A DNA stretch of 64,000 bases from Motacilla alba alba (taxonomy: Eukaryota > Chordata > Aves > Passeriformes > Motacillidae), in contig NC_052016.1 of NCBI RefSeq assembly GCF_015832195.1, forward strand, positions 34,121,129 to 34,185,128, read 5' to 3'. The position numbers and the translations under genes are program-made. Every line of letters starts with the position of its first letter. Within the stretch, counting starts at the first letter, position 1. The notes beneath the pieces are model-generated. The model did not search any database and was not told the origin of the DNA. It was given only the letters and a program-made list of their open reading frames with translations. Positions 54,401 through 64,000 of this stretch are shown piece by piece.

Positions 54401-57400
54401 CAGCTCAGAAAATACTGTGGATGTCTTTGTAGGTTGCATGCCTGCAGTCAGCCATTGCAGTCAGCCATTGCAGTCAGCCATTTCCCTGCCTGCAGCACTG
54501 GGCAGCCATCACTCTCCCTGCTGGATTCTTGGGCAAATACAGCCCAGGAGCTAGCAGCAGTCTGCTGCCAGATTGAAGACCTGTGCAAAACATGAGATAC
54601 TACCAGCCCTAGCACAGCCATGCTGTTGTTGCCTTTTCTATTTCATTACCTTGGTCCAGCATCCCTGTTTCTGCTCGCTATCTGTAGCCCTGTGCCACAG
54701 TCACATAGCCAGCTATCTCCTACAACCATAATCACTGGTGATGGCACTATTCTCAGGAGTAATCACCATGAGCCTTTCACACATGAGCCAAATTCAGACC
54801 CTAGGAAAGCAGATTTGGAGAGCTGCCCTGGTTTAACCAAGTTTGCTTGGGGCTACCCTCATGAGAAAGCATCATTCCCTCATGACCCTCCCATGCTCCC
54901 AAGGGATTAGCAAAATCCCTCCTCATATGCCCTAATTGTCATAACGAGTATTGACATCCTGACAGGTATCAGGGAATCCTGGCATGTGCGCTAAAGACAG
55001 AGGGATGTAGGCTTAAGTAATCTTCTCCAGAAGGAAAGCCAAAGAAACACTGTGGGGTGTTGACAGCTAGGCCAAAATCCTTTCAGTCACTGCAAATGAG
55101 AATTGGTCTGGCCTCTCAGCAGGGGATCTTTCTGCTCAGAAAGAACCATATTTGGGTGTGAATCATCCTTTCTGCCTCTCCACCCAAAACACATGACCAT
55201 CAGAAACTTCTGTGAGGAACAGGATGTTTATGGATTTATATCACTGCTGCACATTGCCACGGCTGCCATCCTGATGCTAGGACAATGCGCCCTGCTAGCA
55301 GCATGCAGGGCAAATGCATCAGTACAGGTACTAGAGAACACCCTAAGGGAAGAGAGCTGGCAATCTGACACCTCGATTCTCTGATAAACAGGAAGGAGCA
55401 CCATGCTCCACCCTCCTTGCTATCAGCTGATAGTAGGAACGTGCCCTGAGGTTTTCAGAGCAAGGTAGGAAAAAAGGTAAAACAGCTGATCACACAATCC
55501 TGTGCTGGCTAAACCACCAGGAAGGGGAGGAAAGTATTCCTGGTCATCTTTGAATGGCGTACTGAGGCCCCTCTACCTCCTTCTCAGACGTGCAGCAAAG
55601 CACCAAGGAGTGAAGCTGAGTTGTGGTTACCTGGAAAGTTCCTTCCTCAGAAGGTCGCAGTGACTCCCATTCTGGAGAGTCCAGGAACTGATATGGAAAG
55701 ACGTAGTGAAGGAATTGCCCATCCTGGCACACTCGGATCCTGCAGAGGACAGGTGAGGCAGACAGGCTTAGGCCACAAAACAGATGTCACACAAATCTGA
55801 TAGCTCAAACAGTGTGTCCCACCAGGGAGGAAAGAAATGCTTGTCTCACAGATGTCTCGTACCCTCTTGGAACAGCTGCAGGTGCTTTAGTGATGAGGCT
55901 ATCCCTCCTTTCTCTGTGGGAAACCATTTACTGCCACTTCCCCATACTCCATCTGTGTTCTGTTTCTACAAAGACAGCTCTCACAGGTGCAATGCTTGGT
56001 CCTAACCCAGGACTTCTCAGCCCACAAGACTGCTGGTTTCTAGATACTTCTAAGCCAGCCTGTGGCTCTTTGTACTTGTATCTTGCTCCTCTCTCCAGGA
56101 TTGCATGAGGGCATTCCCAGTCTTGGTACTGGGAAGTCACTACACTCAGGATCCCCCAAAATCCCACTGCCTATGGTTCCTCACAGATCACCCCGAGAGC
56201 TCATAGTTTTTGCTGCACATTCCCGCTCACTTTCTCTTGGCCTTCTAAGTATCCCTTTCACCTACTTTTGCTACAATTGCCTGCCAGGGTCAAGGTCAAA
56301 CGTGCACTGAGCTCTGCTGTGGGAACAGAGAAGGACCTGCACAGGCCTGAAGCAAGGACAATGCCAGGGCACTTTGGAGTTCTATTCATAGCTCTGCATC
56401 ACCAGACTTAGAGTTTCTTGCTTTCCTGTCACCATGTACCCCTGTTGTATAATGCACAAAGTCAATTCTTGCCTTCAGGAGTTAAAAGACTGTTCACCTT
56501 TGGCTTCTAATCACCTGGCAGTGCTGCCTGGAAGGGTCATGGATTGTAAGGCACATTTCCCAATCCAGGCATAGTCTGCATTTCCAAGGCCCCACTTGCC
56601 CAGTTTAAGAAAGAGCACCATAACAGCAATGCTCTGCTGAGTCAACAAGGACCTCACAAGGCAACAGAGTGGGTACTAGGAAATGTAAATCCATTCCCAC
56701 CTCCATGGAGCATCCTTTGCCAGCCAAGATGCATACTTCCCACTGCAACAGAGAGCCCAACAACTACCCACCATCACCATCTTACTGGCTGTTGCAGCAT
56801 TGTCATGCCCACAGAGTAGCATCACATTATCCAGTGCAGGTCAAGACAGGACAGAATCTTCCCCATCAATATTATTTACTGATACAGTAAACTTCAGAGC
56901 CAGCCTGCTCACCAGAGATGTTTGGTAAGGTGAAGCGCTACTGGAAACGCACATACCAAATTTCCCTCCAGTGCTTTTCCATTCAACATACTGGTGGGCC
57001 CAGGGTGCTCTTAACACATCTTAGAAAAAGGACTAACACCAAAAAAAGAAAGGTCAGCCATTCTTCTTTGCAAACCCCCTCACCAGAGAGGATTGGCCAG
57101 TACAGTAAAACAGGAACCCCAGGTGATGCTTTGTATTCCCAAAGGAAAATCCTTGTGAGACACACCTCCTGCAGCTCAGTATTGCTCCTATTTCGAGATC
57201 TTCTTCCTTTCCCATTCTTATGTAATATTAGTGCCAAGTTTCTGGCAGCAGACGCTATTGCTATTTGTATGCATCTGGATTTTGCAAATCGTTACGTGGA
57301 TATGCTGCTAAAGGCATGCCACAGAATCTCAGGTGAACAAATGCCAGTACTTGATCATTCAATCAAATCTCCAGTGTGACTCTCTAGAGGTCCCTGAGGT

Positions 57401-58530
57401 TCTCTTTGGAGGTGCAGAAGAAGTAATATCACAAATGCTTGACAGCACAGGGAAAGAAAGACACCTGATTAGGGAGGATCCACCACAGGAAAATACTCTC
57501 TCTTTTAATGAAATGGTGCTCAAAGTGAAAAATGACAAAGCCCTGAGGGTTGGGGTGTCAGGAACAGGAACTTCTCCCTGAACACTGCTGGACAGGGAGA
57601 GCAGGTGAACTGAGGCCTCAGCACACAGCTCTTCACATCACAGAGGTGCGCCTGGTACCCCCAGGTCCAGACACACTGCTCTCCTGCCTTGAGAAACACA
57701 TTCTCACAGCCAGTCTCCCATCAGAATTAAGATCACTTCAAAATGACACACAAAGGGGTAAGGATTCATCAAAAGTATCACAGGTAAGGCTCAGTTCCAC
57801 TTCACTGCCAATAGCTTGAGTCTGTAAACCATTCCCTGAAATACTCTTAAGTTAGAAAAACAAAACAAAACAAACACCCCATAAAGCAAATTTCCCCCGT
57901 CCCCAACAAACTGATGCATAACTCAGATCCTTTTCAGAGGAAGCAAACAATCCTCACAGTTTCTACAGAGGGTGATAATACAACAGTAAGCCACATCAGT
58001 TTGCTGTCAGACTTTGTGCAGAAATGGGGGAGCCTTTACCTGCCAGACAGCAGCAACGAGAGGCGGTCAATGGGCGTCTTGCCCTCCACCGCATAATTCT
58101 GGTCTCTGACTAGCGACTGCACCTGCTCTTCACAGCACTTCACGATTTCTTTGTAGACTTCCAGGGGCACCTGCAAGGGCAGGTACATGGTCTTGTAGAG
58201 GAGGTCAAACTCTTCTGGGATGGTGTTTCTGCGGAGCCGGTAAGCCAGGTGAGCCAGCTGAAGCAAGCAGGCGAGGACCAGCAGCATGTTCCAGATGAAG
58301 ATGTCCAGCCCACAAGCACTCAGCCAGCCCCACAGAGCATAGCAGAAATAGCCTGGGGCCAGGAGGCCAAAGATATAGAGGGACCCAAAGATGCCACTTC
58401 CCCCCATGTAACCCAGGAGGACAATGCAGCTGGCCAGCTGGTAGGCTGCTTCCTCCGTAATCTCCTTCCAAGCATCACACACCGGAGGCTGGAGAACAGC
58501 CTGGTCCCAAGAGGGGCTGTTTGCGCTCAT
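48342..58530 (-). CDS. POPDC2: Popeye domain-containing protein 2 (POPDC2), 4 coding exons
   Basis: Membrane cAMP effector of heart and skeletal muscle that modulates pacemaking and the TREK-1 channel. Four exons join in frame to 1095 nt, or 364 codons plus stop, the length of human POPDC2. The order is a short extracellular N-terminus, three transmembrane helices (roughly 30-97), the cytoplasmic Popeye domain (about 100-270), and a variable proline-rich tail. The cAMP pocket motifs DSPE (184-187) and FQVT (199-202) are intact and straddle the exon 2-3 junction. I chose the start at 58530 (MSANS) because it matches mammalian POPDC2. The frame stays open for 51 further codons upstream with two more ATGs, so an N-terminal extension cannot be excluded. 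The C-terminus GRAPLAPTQTPEL matches the human end. Confidence 0.95.
51932..52363 (-). CDS. POPDC2: POPDC2 exon 3: end of Popeye domain and proline-rich tail
   Basis: 432 nt, phase 0 to phase 0, acceptor CTGCCCCACAG and donor GTGAGC. Residues 201-344 start VTLTAETDCSYITWPRKKLY, completing the FQVT motif, and include GYDISEKLYSLNEKLFAKFG and RLPSLYHVLGP. The tail has an acidic patch, a run of prolines encoded by a GGC/GGT-rich stretch near 52030-52070, and SRPDSDLL. If the donor is not used, the frame reads eight more residues (VSEGEYMK) to a TGA at 51907-51905. Confidence 0.93.
52364..55630 (-). other. POPDC2 intron 2
   Basis: 3.3 kb with the 13-bp triplication and no recognised coding sequence. 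A minus-strand AATAAA near 53000 is not accompanied by any gene. Confidence 0.65.
54443..54481. repeat. Three tandem copies of a 13-bp unit
   Basis: tgcagtcagccat is repeated exactly three times in POPDC2 intron 2. Confidence 0.95.
55631..55739 (-). CDS. POPDC2: POPDC2 exon 2: DSPE cAMP-binding motif
   Basis: 109 nt, phase 2 to phase 0, acceptor TCCTCTGCAG and donor GTAACC. Residues 164-200 include IRVCQDGQFLHYVFPYQFL followed by DSPEWESL and EEGTFQ. Asp184 of DSPE contacts cAMP in the family. Confidence 0.95.
58040..58530 (-). CDS. POPDC2: POPDC2 exon 1 (coding): transmembrane region
   Basis: 491 nt from the ATG to donor GTAAAG (phase 2), residues 1-163. It contains three hydrophobic helices (starting near ASCIVLLGYMGGSGIFG, LAPGYFCYALWGW and DIFIWNMLLVLACLL) and the first part of the Popeye domain (IPEEFDLLYKT, LPLQVPLEVYKEIV, YAVEGKTPIDRLSLLLSG). 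The N-terminus reads Asn4-Ser-Pro, so the Asn4 sequon of human POPDC2 is not formed. Confidence 0.95.
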
Positions 58531-58690
58531 CCTGCCCCACTCCCCACCCTCCCCAGCCGTCCTGCGCTCAAAATTAATTGTCATACACAAAGGGTGCTGC
58601 AGAGGTTGGAAACCAGAGCTGCTGGGTAGCTGTTCCTCCTCCTCTTCCTCCTGTGCACGTCTGGTCCCACAGCAGTGTTTCAAAGTAACA
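58531..58690 (-). other. POPDC2: Upstream in-frame extension or 5' UTR of POPDC2
   Basis: The reading frame is open upstream of the chosen start, with ATGs at 58683 and about 58584, a run of glutamates and no recognisable homology. It most likely represents 5' UTR. No TATA box is obvious on this strand. Confidence 0.4.
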
Positions 58691-58699
58691 TGCTAAAAA

Positions 58700-61600
58700 A
58701 CTGCTGCCGAATGTTTTTGCACCCGAAAAATTCCAAAAGCGTTCGCTTCTCTCTTTGTGGCTCACAAAGCGTCGGCTGGCCCCCTTCTTAGCCACAACAG
58801 GGAGAAAAGAGGCTGGCAAATGTGAGGCCAAAAGAGCTCAGTCAGAAAAAGAGTCGAGGCCATTAGCTGGAAAACTCACAGACAGGACAGAGATCTCCTT
58901 GCACTGCCTGTCTCGCCTGCGCTGCAGCAAATGGAATAGCGACCGTGAGAGAGCAGCAGAGGGAGCTGGTGTTGAGTGTGGAATGTGTATCTCTTGGCAG
59001 TGGAACGGAGAGAGACCCCAAATGGATAACCATGTTTGGAATTGAAATCCAAGGAGCAAAAGCAGCGAGGAGAACAGAGAGCAAGCATGCAGCCGCTACT
59101 TAACATAACTCAGGCAGCCAGATAAGCCCAGCGCAGTGCGAGGAGGGGAAAGGAGAAGGGAAAACAACCAGCTTATCATGGCGAGCTCCAGTCACACATC
59201 GGGCTATCCACCGCTCTGCACTCCTGTGAGAGAGTGACTTTCACCCAGCACAAAAAAGGAAAAAGGTCACCCCCTTTTCCCACTGTGGTTCGTAACTGTG
59301 GCAGGGACTTGGCAAAAGAAAAGGGGCTGGCTCTCAATTAATACTTTCCAGGTCCATTACAGCCTCCCCTTACTCCAGGGAGCTTCCTCTCGTGGGGTGT
59401 TTTAGATCAAGGGGCACAAGGAAAAGCTTTGCACAGCCCATTTGTGAATGCAAGGGATAAAACTAGACCAAACATGCCTCTGGCACCCAGTTTCATCTAT
59501 CATGAAGATGACACTATCCTGCCTGCCAAAAGCTTTGTGAGCGTGTAACACTTGGAAGCACATTTTGTGGGGAAATCCTAGTTGAGGGATTACAGGCTCT
59601 GTTGGGAAGCACCCTTGAGAAACATCATCTCACATTCTCATTTTTCTAATAGCTATTTAGAACCTGCCCCAGACCTTCACTTAGCTCAAAGAGGACAGCC
59701 AGCACTTCCCACTCAGGTAACCCAGGACATAGGCACAAGAGAGAGCCTTTGAGGTCAGTCCTCCATGGTCAGCTACACAAAACACGCATAAATGCAATTT
59801 CTCCCCTGCTTCAAGTAACACATTATCAGTCACACAGGCAGGATCTGCCCCACTGCCAGGATGCAATTACATTTCAGGCATTGACGCAACCCACGTGGTC
59901 TCCCATCGCAGTATGAAGTCAGCCTGCATGGGTCAGTGGGGTAGAGATAGGGTTTCAAGGGTGGTCGTGTTTCAGGCCGAGCTTGCAGCTGCCCTGCTTA
60001 ACATGCCATTCCCATTGGCACCATTCAGTTAAAGACACACTGATCATCTCTCCTAACTAACAGTGCTCTGGAATAACACTGTCTCCCAGGCAAGGCTGCA
60101 GCAATGCTTTATGGCAACCCTCAAGAATTCATTGAGGTCTTGGCCAGTACAATCTTATTTCTGCAATGATGAGGCCAAGTGCAATACAGAGCTGCATGGC
60201 TCCTGAGAGCCATCCTGGCAGGTTGACACGTGAGAAGGAAAGAAGACAAATTAAGCTTTGCACAGGGTGAGTACAGTCCATTCAGAAAGGTGCTTTCTGT
60301 TAAGAGTAAAGTGAAACAGGGAACCTGGTCTTCTGAGGCCCCTTAACTAAGTGAAGAAATAAATCCTAGCTACTGAAGCGGAACAACACTCCTCTGCAAG
60401 AGTTATGGGGAAATGAAGAACTTTCTCTCAACCTTCTCTCCAAAGCAGGACAGATGATCTTATAGCTAAAGCACCACGATAAAAATCTGGGGATCCAGGC
60501 TGTTTTTCATACCATTGCCATATACTCGCTATATGATCCTGACAACAACTTGTCCACCTTTAGGCCCCTGCAAAAAATCTGTAAGGAGCCTTCTCTCCAA
60601 GATAGGCTGACATCTGATAAAATAGGGAGTTGGGATATCAAGATTGTGAACACTTAGGAGAAAGATACTTTTCATAAGACCTGTGAGACAAAACTGAGCT
60701 GCTATGAGAAGAAATGTACAATTACATTAGAGGAAGCATCCTGAGAAGCACCATTGCATTTTCTCCTACCTTTTTGTACTACCAAAACCCTTTTGCAGGG
60801 ACATCAAAGAAAGTGGAAAAAAAGGAAGTTAGTAATTTCATTCTTCAGTTCGGTAAATTCCTGAGTAAAAAATAAACTGGAACACAGTGCTAATGACTCA
60901 TTAGGACAAGAAAGGCCTTCATCTGACATCTTCTTGAACATAAATAGTGGTGTTGCAGTGATGCTGAAGCCAGTACCGTGGGTGAGAATGACCTGTTGTG
61001 ATTTCTCTGTGAAAAGCAGACAGGAAGCTTTCAACCCACAGCAGTAACAGCACAAAGCTCTCATTAGAAACGACACAACTTTTCTGCTGGGTCCCAATGT
61101 GACATTGTAGAGAGAATGATACAGCACTTTAAAAGGTAGATCTCAGTGCACACACTAGAGGTTAATTTAAGTGTTTTCAGACTGAAATTTCTAAAAGGAA
61201 CATTTGTAAAGTGATTGAACCACCAAGACTAAATCTTCCTTTCTCCCTTGACAGTACCATGGCCATACAGATCATCTTCACAGCACTTTCAGTTTTCTAC
61301 CCAGCAAAAGTAAAAAACCCTCTTATTACCAAAGAGACATTATATTTTCATGCCTTGCTTTGCATTAAATGCCCTTCATCCAGGGACACTGGCTCATCCA
61401 AGACGAGTGTTCAAAAGCCAATGGGAATTCAATTCAATGGGAAAGGGACATACCAAAGTTGAAGACAATTTGGAATAAAGATGGCAAGTTTATAGAAAAC
61501 ACCTGAGCAACATTAACACCCTTCCCTGGAAGTAAACACATAAGCATTACTACAAAATGTGTTTGTGAAAAGAAAAAACAGACGTGTCAAGCTTTTCAGC

Positions 61601-63960
61601 ATTGAAACAGGCAGTGTGGAAACAGGTACTTCACTGATTTCCCCACTTAAAATGGACTCAACCAATAATGCTTAATATTTAGCTGCATGTGATGATGCAA
61701 CCCAGGTACAGCCTGCACTATGTTTGGCAAATAAATCCTCTGTCCTTGAGAGCCACACAACACAGAGATTATCAGTCCCAAATCTCACAGCAGCTGCAGG
61801 ACTGGTTATTTTGCCCATCCTTTAGGAAGTCAACAGGTTCACTACTGATCCTATAAGCTGAAAACCAGTTCAATCCCTTGTGTTGAGGACATTAAGACCT
61901 TGGTGGCTTGAAGTCAGAGAGGGCATAATCAAACACCTCTTTTTTGATTTGATATATAGTGCATTGCTGGAATTAGTCTGCAGAACTGTTATTTACACAT
62001 GAATAAACACTGTAGCACCAAAATATACACATTTGATTTACAACTGCTGGGAAAGGTCTCAAGCCTACCCCAGACAACCTCATAGTGAATTACAAAGGTT
62101 CAAAGATGGCATGTACTGTATCTAATTGTGATGCTCTATAGTTGGTAGTCAAGTTTCCTGCTACTGCTGTGTTTCACACCCTCAAGGTACACACCACCCT
62201 GTGCAGGGTCTGTCACCAACACTGTCAGTAAGTATTAACACAGGAACTCTCACTCCCTGAATGAAGCCCTGAATCCACTCCACAGGAATGCCATAGTAAG
62301 AAATTAGGCCACTCAGCAAGGAATTTGATTTTTTTACAAGGTTCTTCTGTTGTTGCTTTAAGTGTAGAGTTTTCCAGTATCCCTTCTGTACTTGTTGCAC
62401 ACAGGTACATCAGCATCCCATTCATTTCCAAAAACTTTCTGACGTACTTGCCACACTTTTACAAAACCTCATGGAAGTTAAATATCCCACTTCTTAAGTG
62501 AATAGAATTTGTGCAAAATTGTGCAGGAATATGGTTTTTTCTTTTCTTGACCTGATATAAGGAGCATCCACTCTCACTTGGCCACTTCCTGCCCTGCTCT
62601 ATTCTATGGCATCATTCTCACAGTTTACCCAGACCATGCTACCACAAAGCTGGTGCTCACCCACCGTCTAGCATTCTCTTCAGTTCATGCTCTGAAACAC
62701 AATGGTTCAACAAGGAATGACCTTATTCAGGTTCCTACCTCAAGACAATAATAAACACCAGGAAGAGCACCAGGTTCTGCTCCTCAAAAAACTACAGTGC
62801 CAGAGGCAGCTTTGAATGCTTTCTGCCAGAGCCACACCTTCATCCCTACGCCAAGGCTGAAAGCCAGTGTGGACACAACTCTTGCCTCAAGACAGGACCT
62901 TCAGAAAACATCCCCAGAGGAAGAGTCTAAACTCTCCTCACACAACTTGTGAGTCTCAGCAGAGGCAGCACCAAGTGTCACATACTAAATGCTCACAGCC
63001 AAAAACCACTGCTAGGATACGCAGGGCCCGGCAGGCAGAGAAACAATGACTGGATTCACCCCTGCAGCAGGATCAAAGCCCGGTGAAAAATCCAAGACAA
63101 AGCACAGATCTTGTCTCCTCAGTATCTGAAGAGAAAACTCATCAGGAGAAAAAGTAATTAGCGATCCAATATTCAGGAAAGTCAACTCGCCACAGGAAGA
63201 TTAACATTGGGGTTGCACAATTACATATTATGAAGCCAGAAAAGCCCCACCTGCAACAAGCCAGAAATTGCACCTAATGTTTCTCTAGATTGTAAGAAGG
63301 AATCAAAGGCAACAACTACCCTCCTACTATCATCTAATACAAGTGAAAGAAGCCAGAAAACAAAAGCCCATGCATGCATAGCACAAGACCAACACAACAA
63401 AAACTCAGCATTAAAAAAATCCCTTTACTTTCAGGCAAGCAACCTGTACATACAAGTCACTTGCAGTGACAGGGAGCAGTCCCCTTCTCTCTTTCCATTG
63501 AAGAACTACTGGCTCAAGCGAGTTTGAGACAGGAAGCAGCTAATTTTTCATTATAAAGAATGAAGCTTGGGTAACGATATTCAAGAACCGGAAGAATTTG
63601 AACACAGGGAAATCAAATACAGTTTTGACTCTAAGGAAGTTCATTTCATAAGACTGAGGTCACCTTTGTACAAACATAGTTACAGCTACTGTCACAAACA
63701 GCTCTGCAAGCTCCAGCATGTTTGCTGAAAGCTGCAAGAGTGCAATGCTGCTAGCATGATTTCATGATTTGCATCAGTGGGAAAACCCACCAAAGTCTTT
63801 TCTGTTCAACCACACCACCACAGTATTCAGTAGGAAGAAAGAGTTCCTATGTTAGTGATTAAGCAGGCTTTTCTCAGTCTCTCATTCCTGCAGTATGCTG
63901 TTTTCAGTAAGGAGGGGGCACTGTCATTTCTTCACTTAAAAAGAAAGAGAAGTCAGGAAC
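58700..63960. other. POPDC2 upstream flank, no recognised gene
   Basis: 5.3 kb of unremarkable sequence. Mammalian synteny predicts COX17 next, but no COX17 coding exon (twin CX9C motif) was seen here. Remaining open frames are short and unrecognised. Confidence 0.5.
59100..59190. promoter_or_regulatory. Paired GATA-type sites upstream of POPDC2
   Basis: A WGATAR motif (cagataagcc, about 59119-59128) and an opposite-strand copy (agcttatcat, about 59170-59179) lie some 600 bp upstream of the POPDC2 start. GATA4 acts on cardiac genes, so the pair is suggestive. Such short motifs are common by chance. Confidence 0.2.
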
Positions 63961-63978
63961 ACTGGTCATTTTCAGGCT

Positions 63979-63984
63979 TTTATT
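63979..63984 (-). terminator. Possible poly(A) signal of the next gene
   Basis: AATAAA on the minus strand at the right edge. If a minus-strand gene (COX17 by mammalian order) lies beyond the window, its 3' UTR could end here. Inference only. Confidence 0.2.
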
Positions 63985-64000
63985 AAGAGGAAAAAATATA

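Overview
The window is vertebrate nuclear DNA, almost certainly from a bird and probably a songbird. It has interrupted genes with GT-AG introns, several CR1 retroposon tails (one ending in the avian ATTCTATG octamer repeat), a CpG island, and two solo retroviral LTRs, one resembling LTRs I associate with passerines. No bacterial-style gene organisation is present. Three protein-coding genes can be assembled exon by exon from splice sites and reading frame.

Left part (about 2.5-25 kb, minus strand): a CD58 (LFA-3)-type cell-adhesion gene. It has a signal-peptide exon inside a CpG island, an Ig V-like exon lacking the usual disulphide cysteines, a second Ig exon with four cysteines, a transmembrane exon, and then an unexpected run of six small phase-1 symmetric exons. 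These would build a cytoplasmic tail of about 130 residues, whereas the human CD58 tail is very short. The last exon and 3' UTR are less certain. The introns carry CR1 copies and two solo LTRs.

Middle part (29.9-45.5 kb, plus strand): PLA1A, a secreted phosphatidylserine-specific phospholipase A1. All 11 coding exons join in frame to 456 codons, the human length. The catalytic triad falls at Ser166, Asp190 and His260.

Right part (48.3-58.5 kb, minus strand): POPDC2, a Popeye-domain membrane protein that binds cAMP. Four coding exons join to 364 codons, the human length. The DSPE and FQVT cAMP-binding motifs are intact, and two alternative C-termini are visible in the DNA. The distal 5 kb (59-64 kb) has no recognisable gene; a minus-strand poly(A) signal at the very end could belong to the next gene.

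PLA1A and POPDC2 are convergent neighbours as in mammals (human 3q13.33). There, CD80 and ADPRH lie beside PLA1A; here the neighbour is a CD58-type gene with the orientation CD80 has in human, and I found neither CD80 nor ADPRH. The genes do not form a single pathway: one is a lymphocyte adhesion ligand, one a secreted lysophospholipid-generating enzyme, and one a cardiac and skeletal muscle cAMP effector. The most notable unexplained structure is the modular cytoplasmic tail of the CD58-type gene.
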